Below are positions 24,754-34,183 of a stretch of 38,799 nt of DNA, one piece after another. Numbering within the stretch: the stretch's first letter is position 1; each line of letters begins with the position of its first letter. The notes below the pieces were generated by a model. That model was not told the origin of the DNA, searched no databases, and saw nothing but the letters and a program-made list of their open reading frames with translations. The position numbers were made by a program, and so were the translations under genes. This stretch comes from Verrucomicrobiota bacterium (GTDB taxonomy: Bacteria > Verrucomicrobiota > Verrucomicrobiia > Opitutales > Opitutaceae). The stretch lies in contig JAEWKR010000024.1 in assembly GCA_023457715.1 (NCBI GenBank), positions 1 to 38,799 of the forward strand. Reading direction: 5' to 3'.

Positions 24754-26607
24754 ATGACCCCGGCGCAGATCGGGCAGCGGCTCAACGAAGGCGTCGCGCA
24801 TCATCAGGCCGGGCGGCTCGAGCGGGCGGAGGCCATTTACCGGCAGGTGGCGGCGGCGGCCCCCCGCGTGCCCGTCGTATTCGAGATGTGGGGACGGCTG
24901 GCCGAGCAGGCGGGCCGGTACGAGGAGGCGGTGCAGCATTATCGCCGGGCGCAGACGCTGGAGCCGCTTTCGGCGCCGCGCGCGATCCAGCTCGCGTCCG
25001 CGCTGCTGGCGGTCGGCCGGGCCGGCGAGGGTGAGAAACTGCTGCGCGACCTGGCGGCGAAGCAGCCGAAAAGCGCGGATGCGGTCAACGCGCTGGGCTT
25101 CCTCCTCAAGGCGCAGGGGAAGGTGGCCGAGGCGCTGCCGTGTCATGCCCGGGCGGTGGCATTGAATCCGCGCCTGGTCGAGGGGTGGTATCATTTCGGG
25201 CACGCGCTGGCGACGGCGGGACGAAATTTCGACGCGCTGCCGCGGTACGAGCAGGCGCTGGCGTTGCGGCCTGATTTTCTGCCGGCGCGTTTTGGTCGCG
25301 CGCAGGCGTTGCAGAAGTGCTACCGGCTTCCGGAGGCGGTGGCCGAGTACCGGACCGTGTTGCAGGCGCAGCCCGGGCACCACGACGCGCGCAGCTGTCT
25401 GCTGTTCGCCCTGCAGAACGATGCGACGGTGTCCCGCGAGGCCTTGCTGGCCGAGCATCGCGCTTATGGCCGGACACTGCCGGCGGCGGCGCCCCTTCCG
25501 ATCGCCGATCCCGATCCGGCGCGCCGCCTGCGGGTTGGAATCGTGTCGCCGGACCTGCGGACCCACTCGTGCGCGTATTTCCTGGAGCCGCTGCTGCGGC
25601 ATCTGGATCGCGAGGCGTTCGAAGTGTTCCTGTATCACGATCACGCGTTGGAGGATGCCGTTTCGGCGCGGCTGAAGACGCTGGCCCACGCGTGGCGAAA
25701 CATCGCGTTGCAGCCACATGCGGCGGTGGAGCGGGCCATCCGCGCGGATCAGCTCGACGTGGCGATTGATCTCGCCGGGCATATTGGAAACTCGATCCGG
25801 CTGCCGGTGTTCGCCCGGCGGATCGCGCCCGTGCAGATCACGTATCTGGGCTATCCGGATACGACGGGGGTGCCGGCGATGGATTATCGGTTCACCGACG
25901 GCATCGCGGATCCGGAAGGGGAGGCCGACGCGTTCGCGACGGAGAAACTGGTGCGTTTCAGTTCCACGGCGTGGTGTTACCAGCCGCCGGAGGACGCGCC
26001 GCCGGTGGAGCCGCCGCCCGCACAAGGCGGCGCGCCCGTGACGTTCGGCTGCTTCAACAACCCGACCAAGTTCACCGATCCCCTGTTCGCCGCCTGGGGC
26101 CGGATCCTCGCCGCGGTGCCCGGGTCCCGCCTGTTGCTGAAAGGCCGCGATCTCGACGCCGGGCCGGTGCGCGAGGCCCTGTTGCAGCGCATGGAGAGGC
26201 AGGGAATCCCGATCGCCCGGGTCGAACTGCTGCCGCGGACCGTCGGCACCGCCGAGCATCTGGCGTTGTACCACCGGATCGACGTGGCGCTGGACACCTT
26301 TCCATACAACGGGACGACGACCACCTGTGAAGCGCTCTGGATGGGCCGCCCGGTGGTCACCCTGCGCGGCGACCGCCATGCCTCGCGCGTGGGCGCGTCT
26401 CTGCTGGCGGCGGTGGGTCGGACGGAGTGGGTTGGGACGTCGATCGAGGCGTATACCGCCGTCGCGATTCAATTGGGGCGGCAGAGCCCGCGACCGACGT
26501 TTTCGCGGGAGCAGATTTTTTCGGGGTCCGACCTGCAGAACCATCGCGGGCAAGCGCAGGCCTTCGCCAGGGCCCTCCGAAGCTGCTGGGTGGAGCGGGT
26601 GGGGTAG
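24754..26607 (+). CDS. TPR protein with GT41 (OGT/SPINDLY-type) glycosyltransferase domain
   Basis: A 617-aa cytoplasmic protein glycosyltransferase. Residues 5-225 form about six TPR units (ERAEAIYRQVAAAAPRVP; FDALPRYEQALALRPDFLPA). The GT41 catalytic region (255-615) shows RVGIVSPDLRTHSCAYFLEP with His271, DLAGHIGNSIRLPVFARR (339-356), PVQITYLGYPDTTGVPAMDY (359-378), the FGCFNNPTKF strand, LLLKG with Lys463, and DTFPYNGTTTTCEALWMGRP (514-533) followed by RGDRHASRVGASLL. These are the catalytic and UDP-sugar-binding residues known from eukaryotic and Xanthomonas OGT, so activity is likely. In the family it transfers GlcNAc or a related sugar to Ser/Thr (or fucose, for SPINDLY). Bacterial versions often modify flagellins or adhesins; the acceptor here is unknown. 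Confidence 0.93.
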   Translation: MTPAQIGQRLNEGVAHHQAGRLERAEAIYRQVAAAAPRVPVVFEMWGRLAEQAGRYEEAVQHYRRAQTLEPLSAPRAIQLASALLAVGRAGEGEKLLRDLAAKQPKSADAVNALGFLLKAQGKVAEALPCHARAVALNPRLVEGWYHFGHALATAGRNFDALPRYEQALALRPDFLPARFGRAQALQKCYRLPEAVAEYRTVLQAQPGHHDARSCLLFALQNDATVSREALLAEHRAYGRTLPAAAPLPIADPDPARRLRVGIVSPDLRTHSCAYFLEPLLRHLDREAFEVFLYHDHALEDAVSARLKTLAHAWRNIALQPHAAVERAIRADQLDVAIDLAGHIGNSIRLPVFARRIAPVQITYLGYPDTTGVPAMDYRFTDGIADPEGEADAFATEKLVRFSSTAWCYQPPEDAPPVEPPPAQGGAPVTFGCFNNPTKFTDPLFAAWGRILAAVPGSRLLLKGRDLDAGPVREALLQRMERQGIPIARVELLPRTVGTAEHLALYHRIDVALDTFPYNGTTTTCEALWMGRPVVTLRGDRHASRVGASLLAAVGRTEWVGTSIEAYTAVAIQLGRQSPRPTFSREQIFSGSDLQNHRGQAQAFARALRSCWVERVG

Positions 26608-26730
26608 GGCGGGGAAAAAAATGCCGCGGCGCGCCGATCGCCGATACTCGATGTCGGTAAAATGCGTCGATATAGGTGTTTGCAATATCGCCTGCCACAC
26701 TGGCGTGTGTCCTGCATCCCTGGGTCGTGT

Positions 26731-29022
26731 ATGTCCACCTCAGCCCCGGTGCCGGAGTCCGTCCCCTCGAACGGTGATTTGCTGGAGAAGCTGGCCGCGT
26801 TGCGATCGAACCTCGTGACCTGCGAAGCCACGCTGCAGCTGGCCGACGCGTTACGACTGGCCGAACTCCGGCGTGGCGTGGCGGATGTCATTGCGGCGAC
26901 CGACCGGCGCCAGGCCGGAGCCGCCTGGGTTCAGGAAGCGTTAACGTGCGTTCGCGCCGCGGCCACGGCTGGCATCCTTGATCTTCCCCTTGACGACGAC
27001 GACCGTGACCGGCTCGCCGCCTGGGAGAAGCGCGGTTGGCCGGGCACGATTGCGTCGATGCTGCTCACGGCCGCCTGGCGTTGGTCATCGGCGCCGGGCC
27101 TGGGTCAGGTTCCAGATTGGATGTGGGGTGATTACGCCGAATGGCTGTTCGCGGCGCCCAATCCGCTGATCACTGCGGAAGACTGCGCGATTTATTCCGC
27201 CCACCTGGGCCGGCACGCGGACGAACTGGCGCGCTGGGCCGAGAAGAACATCGGTTCAACGCCCGTACGCGCGGCAGCGGACGCCTTCGCGCGTCTCGAG
27301 CCCCTGCGTCCCCTGCGTTTCGCGCCTGCAAATGCGCGGCCCGCCGCAGAGGCACGGGCACGGATTCTCACGCGGGTTCATGGGCGCAAGGCGCCGCGGT
27401 ACGATGCGATCCCGCTGCCCCGCGCTGGACGCCCCTTGCGCGTGGGGTTTGTGGCCCGGTCCTGGGATAACGACTCTGATACCGCCGCCGCTCTTGCCTG
27501 CTTTGAGCAGGCACCCGCCGACCGGATGGAAGCGATCCTGTTTTCCAGCACCGAGCCTGCGTCGGCGTTCGGCGCATACTGCCGCGAGCGGGCGAAGGAA
27601 TTTCACCTGTTTTCCCCCGATATCGGCGCCACCGTCACTTTGTTGCGAGAAGCCAATCTGGACGTGGTCGTATTTGTCGGCGACGTGAGTGGCTCGGACG
27701 CGTTTAGCATCCTGCCCCTCTTCCGGGTGTCCACCGTGCAGGGGTTGCTGGCGGACAGCCTGATCAGCAGCGGGGCGCCTGGTTGCGACCTTAGGTTGGG
27801 CGGCGGCGCGCTGCGTGGATCCGACGCTGCGTTTCACACCGAGCGGTTGTGCGTTTTGCCGCCTGGCGCGACGGCTTATGCTTTGCGCCGGGGGGTTGAT
27901 ACCGAACTCGCGTATGCGCGCGAGGACCTCGGGTTCACTCCCGATGCGGTCATCGTGGTCGCGGTGTTACCCGGAACGCATGGCGTGGCGGATTCGTTGC
28001 AACTTTTTGCGAGCATCCTGAACGGGGCGCCGGCAGCGCGACTGGTATTGCACGTGTTGCCGGATGCGAAGCTGCCGAACCCGGGCCTCGAACGATTCTG
28101 TGCGGTGGTCGAGACGGCCTTCGCCCAAGCCGGCGTGGCGGCCGAGCGTGTGTCCATCCTGGCGCCTTCAGAGGCCAGTTGCGACGAGACCCGCGCGATT
28201 GTCCGGCTCGCTGACATTTATATGGCGACTCCCGGTGCTTGCCGGTGGTCGGCCGAAGCGCTGTCCGTGGGTATTCCCATTGTGGCGTGCACCGCCCCCG
28301 AAACCGAGTGGCTCGAGGAGGAAGGATTGATGCGCGGCAACTCCAGCGGTTCTGACGACTATGTCCGGAGGGCGGTGGCACTCGTGCAATCGGCAGAGGA
28401 GCGCGCGGGAATCTCGGAGCATCTAAAAAATGGAGCGAGCAGCGGGCTGGCCTGCGCAGACGTACTTTCAGCTGCTGACGGCTTTTTGGGCGTCATCGAG
28501 GACGCGTACGACGTGCTTGAATCGCAGGGCGTGGCTGCGTTCCGGCGCGGACGAACCGTGGTGGAGGTCGAAGCTGTAACTCAACTCATTGCGGCCGCGG
28601 AGTCCGCGCTGGGCGCGGGCGATCCTGTCCGTGCCGCCGATCAAGCGCGACGTGCGCTCGCCCAATTCCCCCGAAATGCGAAGGTGCGCGCTTTGCTCGG
28701 ACGGGCCCTTCTGGCCGAAGGACGGGCGGGTCAGGCTTCCCGCTATCTTCTCGCTGCGGTTGCTCAAACCAGCGACGATGCGGGTCTGTGGTTCGACCTG
28801 GCGACGGCGTTTCGCGATGACGGTCAAAAAGGCGCCGCCACCCAGGCGCTCGAGAATGCGTTGCGGCTTGATCCCAAACGGGCCGAGGGCTGGTTGATGC
28901 TGATCGAACTTGCAGAGGGCGTCGACGCGAACGAACTGGCGCGGGACGCGTACCACGCGCTGAAGGCAGCGTTTCCGCAGCACCCTCGCTTGCCGGAGTT
29001 CGCCGGACGATACGACAGTTGA
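26731..29022 (+). CDS. GT41-like protein with degenerate active site and C-terminal TPRs
   Basis: A 763-aa protein with start at ATG 26731 (the longer frame upstream is Arg/Cys-rich and lacks family likeness). Residues 235-560 follow the GT41 order of the preceding gene: LRVGFVARSWDNDSD (236-250), VVVFVGDVSGSDAF (312-325), FRVSTVQGLLADSLISSGAP (331-350), YMATPGACRWSAEALSVGIP (497-516). At each key place the residues differ: the His is replaced by DN, the LLLKG lysine by LVLHVLP, and FPYNGTTTTCEALWMG by TPGACRWSAEALSVG. TPR units sit at the C-terminus (620-755) instead of the N-terminus. The N-terminal 200 residues are helical and unassigned. It is likely a non-catalytic partner or an enzyme with altered donor; the family likeness is inferred by motif order. 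It lies three bases before the next gene. Confidence 0.65.
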   Translation: MSTSAPVPESVPSNGDLLEKLAALRSNLVTCEATLQLADALRLAELRRGVADVIAATDRRQAGAAWVQEALTCVRAAATAGILDLPLDDDDRDRLAAWEKRGWPGTIASMLLTAAWRWSSAPGLGQVPDWMWGDYAEWLFAAPNPLITAEDCAIYSAHLGRHADELARWAEKNIGSTPVRAAADAFARLEPLRPLRFAPANARPAAEARARILTRVHGRKAPRYDAIPLPRAGRPLRVGFVARSWDNDSDTAAALACFEQAPADRMEAILFSSTEPASAFGAYCRERAKEFHLFSPDIGATVTLLREANLDVVVFVGDVSGSDAFSILPLFRVSTVQGLLADSLISSGAPGCDLRLGGGALRGSDAAFHTERLCVLPPGATAYALRRGVDTELAYAREDLGFTPDAVIVVAVLPGTHGVADSLQLFASILNGAPAARLVLHVLPDAKLPNPGLERFCAVVETAFAQAGVAAERVSILAPSEASCDETRAIVRLADIYMATPGACRWSAEALSVGIPIVACTAPETEWLEEEGLMRGNSSGSDDYVRRAVALVQSAEERAGISEHLKNGASSGLACADVLSAADGFLGVIEDAYDVLESQGVAAFRRGRTVVEVEAVTQLIAAAESALGAGDPVRAADQARRALAQFPRNAKVRALLGRALLAEGRAGQASRYLLAAVAQTSDDAGLWFDLATAFRDDGQKGAATQALENALRLDPKRAEGWLMLIELAEGVDANELARDAYHALKAAFPQHPRLPEFAGRYDS

Positions 29023-29025
29023 GGC

Positions 29026-31554
29026 ATGCGAGTTCTCTTCGCTACCGGTTCGAATGAGGCGTACATGGCCGCCCCGCGGCTGGGCGACGAACAGGTGGTT
29101 TGCGGACCAGGCTATCCCGACGCGCGGGATTCCGCCGGGCGTTTCATCTCACTTAACACTCCCGCGGGCGTTTACGATCTCGCCGCGGTTGCAAACCGGC
29201 TGGGTGCGAGCCAGGCGCCCGACGTGGTCGTCTGTCTCGTGGACGCCGGGTGGCGCAGCGTCCCGCAGAACCTCGCGCAATTCAGGTGCCCGCGCATTCT
29301 GCTCGTTGCGGACACCCACCATCTTCAAACTCCGCTTCTGGGAATGCTGCAGTACGCATTATCCCAGCCGTACACCCGCGTGGTGCTGTTGTACGACCGG
29401 CATCACGCTGCATTCTTCAGGGCGGCGGGAATTCGAAGCTTGTTCTGGTTTCCCGGGCTTACCTTTCCCCACGAGGATGACATCGTGCGCGCCGCGCGCC
29501 GCGATGAGCGACAACGACGTATCGCCTTCGTAGGAAGCGCAGGATCATTCCATCCCAGACGTCAGCGTCTAATGGCCGCGTTGCAAAGGTCGGACGTGGC
29601 ATTGGATGCAAGATCGCTGGGACAAAGAGATTCCCTGCAACATTATGGGGAGTCGCTCGTCGGCTGGAACGCCAGTCTCAATGGTGATCTGAACCTGAGA
29701 GTTTTCGAAATTCTCTCCACCGGAGCGGCGCTCTTGACCGATCAACTTTCGCCCGATTCGGGTTTGAGCCACCTTCTGCAGGAAGATCACAATGTTTGTT
29801 TCTACGGGAGTCCGGAAGACCTGGTGGCGCGGGCACGTCTGGCGACGAACGAACCAGAGCGAACCGGAAAGATCGGAGCCGCGGGGGCGGAATGGTTCGA
29901 TGCTCATTTCCGCGCCGACAAACGCCGGGCGATGTTTCGTGCGATGGCTTTCGATGGCGTGGCCCCAGCCTTGTTTCCCCCACCTCCGGTGGATCTGGCC
30001 CGAACGCATCTTGCCGGCGGCCAGCCGAGACTCGTCGGAACCGCTGTCTTCTATGAAGCGCTGCAGAACGCGCATCGACAAACAGAGACCGTTCGAGTCG
30101 CCTTGTCCCCAGGAGTGCCCAAGACCCTAGGGGCCCTCTGCGAAACGTTACCGCGGGTGCAGGTCGACACCGTCCCCGCAGCAGAGACCGATTTCCACAT
30201 CGTAGGCCGGGCCGAACTTTCCAACCTGCGACCACTCGCCACACGCATCTGGGTGTGGGACACAGACCTGGCCGGTGCCGCAGACGCGGTCGCACACTTT
30301 TCCCGCCATGGTTACCGGTCCGCCCATGAGGTCGCGACGCTGTTTCGGAAAGTCAGGCACAATGGAGGAGGACTTCCCCACGTACTGGTTTACAGCGACG
30401 ACCCCGACTTGGGCGGGGTGGCGCAGTATAACCACGCCATTCTTCTGGCCCTGATCGACGCTGGCTATCGAGTCAGTTCCGTACAGCCCGAGAGCGACAG
30501 CCCGTTGGTCCGGGAGCAGCGGGCGAGAGGCGTGACGCACCATTGGATCGGATACAATCCGGTAAAGGAGTTTGCCAGAGGGTTGAGCGACCCGGACCGC
30601 GCCGAGGACCACTTTTGCGAAGACAGGCCGGATTTGATCATCTTCAGCGACTGCTGCCCGCTGTCCAACCTCGCGGCCAAAAATGTGGCGATTCGATTTG
30701 GCCTGCCGTTCATCGTCGTCGTCGGGTTTGCAGCCGAGTATCTCGCCCGGAATTTCGAGTCCGCGCTACCCCTCGTGAAACGCCAATACGAACGGGCGGA
30801 AGAGGTCGTGGCGGTCTCCCAGGAGAATCTCGCACTGCTGCGAACCCGATTCGGACTGGCAGCCGGGCGCGGGACCGTCATTCACTACGGCCGGCCCTCG
30901 CGATTCTTCACCGCGCCCGATACTTCCGTGCGCCTTCGCCTGCGGCGTGAAATAGGAGCTGACGAAACAGCGGTCGTTTGCCTCACGACGGCGCGACTTA
31001 GTCGCGTCAAAGGTTATTGGGAGCAAATCGCGGCCATCGAACGTCTGCGCGAAACAGCCGCTTTCGACCGTCTGGTTTTCGTCTGGCTGGGCGGAGGCGA
31101 AGAACGCGAGCTTTTGGCATCTGCCTTGGTGAAGGCAGGTCTGGCCGGCAAGGTCCACCTCCTCGGCCATCGTTGGGATGTAGCGGATTGGTATGATGCC
31201 GCTGATATCTTCGTCCTGCCATCGTATGCGGAAGGAATGCCGCTCTCCATCATGGAGGCGATGGCGAAGGGCTTGCCCGTCGTAGCCAGTGCCGTTAGCG
31301 GGATTCCCGAGGAACTGGGCGGCCAGGGTGCGTTGCTCCCAGATCCTGCCACGAATCCTGCGGAGACTGCAGCGATGCTTGCTGATATCCTATCTGAATG
31401 GGTCGGTGACCCCCAGCGTCGCCTCGAAATCGGAAGCTCCCTCAAACGTCGGGCCAAGCAGATGTTTGAGGAGAGTCGGATGATCGGCGAAAGTCTGCAA
31501 CTCGTTGCGCGCGTGCTGCCCCCCCGCCGAGGCAGCCAGGGAGCGCGGAGTTAG
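29026..31554 (+). CDS. CgeB-like / GT4 two-domain glycosyltransferase
   Basis: An 842-aa protein with two glycosyltransferase-like modules. Residues 1-310 resemble CgeB/DUF3880-type proteins: HHAAFFRAAGIRSLFWFPG (126-144), IAFVGSAGSFHPRRQRLMAA (166-185) and LNLRVFEILSTGAALLTDQL (222-241). Residues 310-445 form a connecting domain I do not recognise. Residues 450-830 are a GT-B, GT4-type transferase: DDPDLGGVAQYNHAIL (458-473) at the acceptor side, TTARLSRVKGYWEQI (654-668), and the nucleotide-sugar motif PSYAEGMPLSIMEAMAKGLP (732-751) with the Glu-X7-Glu pair 736/744. It would transfer sugars from activated donors. It starts three bases after the GT41-like gene, so it is coupled to it, and ends one base from the stop of the convergent gene. 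Confidence 0.82.
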   Translation: MRVLFATGSNEAYMAAPRLGDEQVVCGPGYPDARDSAGRFISLNTPAGVYDLAAVANRLGASQAPDVVVCLVDAGWRSVPQNLAQFRCPRILLVADTHHLQTPLLGMLQYALSQPYTRVVLLYDRHHAAFFRAAGIRSLFWFPGLTFPHEDDIVRAARRDERQRRIAFVGSAGSFHPRRQRLMAALQRSDVALDARSLGQRDSLQHYGESLVGWNASLNGDLNLRVFEILSTGAALLTDQLSPDSGLSHLLQEDHNVCFYGSPEDLVARARLATNEPERTGKIGAAGAEWFDAHFRADKRRAMFRAMAFDGVAPALFPPPPVDLARTHLAGGQPRLVGTAVFYEALQNAHRQTETVRVALSPGVPKTLGALCETLPRVQVDTVPAAETDFHIVGRAELSNLRPLATRIWVWDTDLAGAADAVAHFSRHGYRSAHEVATLFRKVRHNGGGLPHVLVYSDDPDLGGVAQYNHAILLALIDAGYRVSSVQPESDSPLVREQRARGVTHHWIGYNPVKEFARGLSDPDRAEDHFCEDRPDLIIFSDCCPLSNLAAKNVAIRFGLPFIVVVGFAAEYLARNFESALPLVKRQYERAEEVVAVSQENLALLRTRFGLAAGRGTVIHYGRPSRFFTAPDTSVRLRLRREIGADETAVVCLTTARLSRVKGYWEQIAAIERLRETAAFDRLVFVWLGGGEERELLASALVKAGLAGKVHLLGHRWDVADWYDAADIFVLPSYAEGMPLSIMEAMAKGLPVVASAVSGIPEELGGQGALLPDPATNPAETAAMLADILSEWVGDPQRRLEIGSSLKRRAKQMFEESRMIGESLQLVARVLPPRRGSQGARS

Positions 31555-31555
31555 G

Positions 31556-33952
31556 TCAGGCTGGCTGAAGGGCGGCGGATTTCGCTGGGTTCACCGGAGC
31601 GCGAGCACCCACGGTCGCCAGCAGCGCGGCAGCCTGTTGACGATGATGTTCGTAGGGACTGAGAGCCGCAATTTGCTGGGCCATCTGTGCCAACACACTG
31701 GCGCGTCGTACGTCGATCGCCCGCATCGCCTCGCCCACCGCCAGGAGGGCCTCCAGGATTACAGCCCAGTGTTTGGACGTCTCCACTGACTTGATCGCTT
31801 CGGTGTACGCACGCTCCGCCGCCTGACGCTGGTTCATCTGCGCGAGCATCCGACCGGCTTCGAACTTCGAACGCCACGCGAGCGAAAGTATTTCATACTC
31901 ACCCGGCGCACGACTGCGTTCACGCTGCAGGTAACTGGACCCCATCCCGATGACGGTCCGCAGCGAGGGCGGGACCACACGCTCATAAGGCCGGAGTCGG
32001 CGTCGGGAGTACACGGGTTGCGAACGCAACGACGCGCGGAGGCAATGGGGATGTTCCCGGCGCCAGTACAGAAACTCGGGGATTACGGCGAGCGTGGCGC
32101 CCGACAAACCCGCCTGGGCATAGAATTCCGCCTCTTCCCCGGCGATGCCAAAGTCTTCGGTGAATCCGCCGAGCCTCATGAAGGTCGATCGTTTCACCAG
32201 CAGATTTCCCTCTCCGAAACAGTTGTAGTGGGTGCCCACTGCAAGGGCGTTGCCCAGGGGCAGGGAACCGCGCTTGGGCACGGCGCCCTGGGACGGCGCT
32301 TGAGTTCCTTCCCAAACGCCGGCTCCCGAAGTGACGAGGTCGCAGTCGGCACGCTCGGCCACCGCCACCAACATCGAGAGCTGCCGTGAAAAGCTCACGT
32401 CGTCGTCGTCCATGAAAAACAGATAATCACCCTTTGCCGCCTGGGCGGCCGCATTGCGGGCAGCCCCGGTAAAGCGATTTTCCTGCCGGATCAGGGTCCA
32501 CCCGCGCTCGCGAAACGTAGGCTCGAGTGATGCGAGATGTTCCACCGCTTCAGGCAAGAAGCTGCCGTCGTCCACAACCACCACCTCGAGATGTGGATAA
32601 TCGTTCATCCTGATCGACTCCAATGCCTGTTGCAGAAGCGCCGGCCGGTTGAAGGTCGGAATGCACACGGTCACGAGCGGCGACTTTTTCGCGCATTGCT
32701 CCGCGGCTGGCGCTCGCATCGCAGCGGCCGTCTGCCGATGCCATTCGATCCACGCGGTCTCGTTCGCAGCCACATCGACCGCGTTGCGCGAGGTCGCCAC
32801 GCCCTCCTTCAGGGCACGTGTCATGCGTTGCGAGAGCGCGCCAGGGTTAAGATCGAAGCAGATGTCGGCCGCATCCTCCGGGCAGATGAGTTCCGGGATT
32901 CCGCCTGCGCGGCTGGCGAGAAATGGGATGTTGGAGCCCAGGCACTCGTAGACGGTGTTCGGCGAGTTCTCCATGAGCGAAGGGATCACGGCCATACGCC
33001 CTGTGCCGCGGAGGTAGGCGATGGCCTCCGGCTGATCGAGTTTGGTCAAGAGCTGGGTGGGGAAAGGCCAACGCTTCGCGCGCGATTCGATGTATTCGCG
33101 GGCATTCCGACCCTCGACGACATTCTCACGGCCGAGAAACGTCACCTGATTCGGTAGCGGCGATGTCGGGGCGAGCCGGTCAAGGGCATCACAAAACAGC
33201 GCGATGCCTTTGCGGGTTTCGAGGCGCCCGAAGAATACGAACTCCGAAACGGGCTTCGTCACGCGTGACGTCAAGGTGGACCGTGCCAGCTTGGGTTGAA
33301 CATAGGGCTGGACCAGTGCCTGGCCGGGCAGGACCCAACCCTGCTCCGCAATCCAGTTCAACAGGTATTGGCTGGGGCTCACCACGCTGTCGGCAAGTTC
33401 GACGGAGCGCCGTTCCATGTAGTCCAGTTCCAAATCAATGACGCCTACGTTCCACTCCTGCATCGCCGTTCGCAGCCACAGGGTCATGCTGTGAATGCCC
33501 ACGCAGACGAACGTATGAGCCAAAATGAGTCCTTGGCGCTTTGCCTCCAGAGTATGGAAGCCGCTGGCGAGCAGTTCCGGGAAATGAACGATATCGAAGT
33601 CGCCGCTCCGTTTGAACCATTGGTACACATCGAAGGAGCGGGCAAAATGGGACTTGCTATCGTGTAGCAGGTTTGTGGCGGGCGGGATTTCGAGGCGGAT
33701 CCCTTTGGCTCGATAGGCACTCACCCAATGGTCCACCCCGGGCCCTTCCGTTGGGACCTCACCCACAAATAGGCAGGATACCTCGAGTCCGGCGGCGGCC
33801 AAGGACTCGGCCAATGACGTGTAGGCGGTGCCAATTCCTCCGTTTTTCGTCAGGCCGACGAATTCGTAGCTGACGATGCAGACCCGGGGAGGAGGAGTTA
33901 ACCTAACAGGGGGCTGAATGAGGATCGGGAGGGCTGGGAATTCGCGAGCCAT
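31556..33952 (-). CDS. GT4-GT2 fusion glycosyltransferase with helical tail
   Basis: A 798-aa bifunctional glycosyltransferase. The start at ATG 33952 places the first Rossmann strand (PRVCIVSYEFVGLTKNGGIG, 22-41) near the N-terminus; an ATG 63 bp further upstream is possible but overlaps a TTGACA-like hexamer. Residues 22-405 are a GT4 domain: EFVFFGRLETRKGIALF (237-253) and PSLMENSPNTVYECLGSNIP (324-343) with the Glu328/Glu336 pair. Residues 425-640 are a GT2 (GT-A) domain: VTVCIPTFNRPALLQQALES (427-446), VVVVDDGSF and the metal-binding FFMDDDDVSF (512-521), plus GEEAEFYAQAG. Residues 690-785 form a helical, TPR-like tail. It is convergent with the CgeB/GT4 gene with one base between stop codons and divergent from the acyltransferase-methyltransferase gene. 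Confidence 0.85.
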   Translation of the reverse strand: MAREFPALPILIQPPVRLTPPPRVCIVSYEFVGLTKNGGIGTAYTSLAESLAAAGLEVSCLFVGEVPTEGPGVDHWVSAYRAKGIRLEIPPATNLLHDSKSHFARSFDVYQWFKRSGDFDIVHFPELLASGFHTLEAKRQGLILAHTFVCVGIHSMTLWLRTAMQEWNVGVIDLELDYMERRSVELADSVVSPSQYLLNWIAEQGWVLPGQALVQPYVQPKLARSTLTSRVTKPVSEFVFFGRLETRKGIALFCDALDRLAPTSPLPNQVTFLGRENVVEGRNAREYIESRAKRWPFPTQLLTKLDQPEAIAYLRGTGRMAVIPSLMENSPNTVYECLGSNIPFLASRAGGIPELICPEDAADICFDLNPGALSQRMTRALKEGVATSRNAVDVAANETAWIEWHRQTAAAMRAPAAEQCAKKSPLVTVCIPTFNRPALLQQALESIRMNDYPHLEVVVVDDGSFLPEAVEHLASLEPTFRERGWTLIRQENRFTGAARNAAAQAAKGDYLFFMDDDDVSFSRQLSMLVAVAERADCDLVTSGAGVWEGTQAPSQGAVPKRGSLPLGNALAVGTHYNCFGEGNLLVKRSTFMRLGGFTEDFGIAGEEAEFYAQAGLSGATLAVIPEFLYWRREHPHCLRASLRSQPVYSRRRLRPYERVVPPSLRTVIGMGSSYLQRERSRAPGEYEILSLAWRSKFEAGRMLAQMNQRQAAERAYTEAIKSVETSKHWAVILEALLAVGEAMRAIDVRRASVLAQMAQQIAALSPYEHHRQQAAALLATVGARAPVNPAKSAALQPA

Positions 33953-34183
33953 GCGGATTCCAAAGCACAGAATAGGCCGGGGTCCTTTGAGATGTAATAA
34001 AACAGTGCATGTCAAACAGATGGGATAGGCTTTTGGAGGCGTGGCCTCCCCTCACCAAACGATGCGGCAGAAGTTGCCGGGGGCCGGCACTCGTCGATAA
34101 AAACGCGGGTAAGGTCAAAGTTTTCAGTTAGTTACGAGCCTGCGGTGAAGGCTGGACCGTCCATTGCTTGTTACCTCTCAAGA
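33953..34183. other. Divergent intergenic region
   Basis: About 230 bp between two divergent island genes, more AT-rich than its surroundings (for example TGTAATAAAACAGTG at 33993-34007) and free of the R repeats. On the minus strand TTGACA (34010-34015) could be a -35 box for the GT4-GT2 gene, but no good -10 box follows at 16-18 bp. A GTG at 34145 is in frame with the plus-strand gene. Confidence 0.4.
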
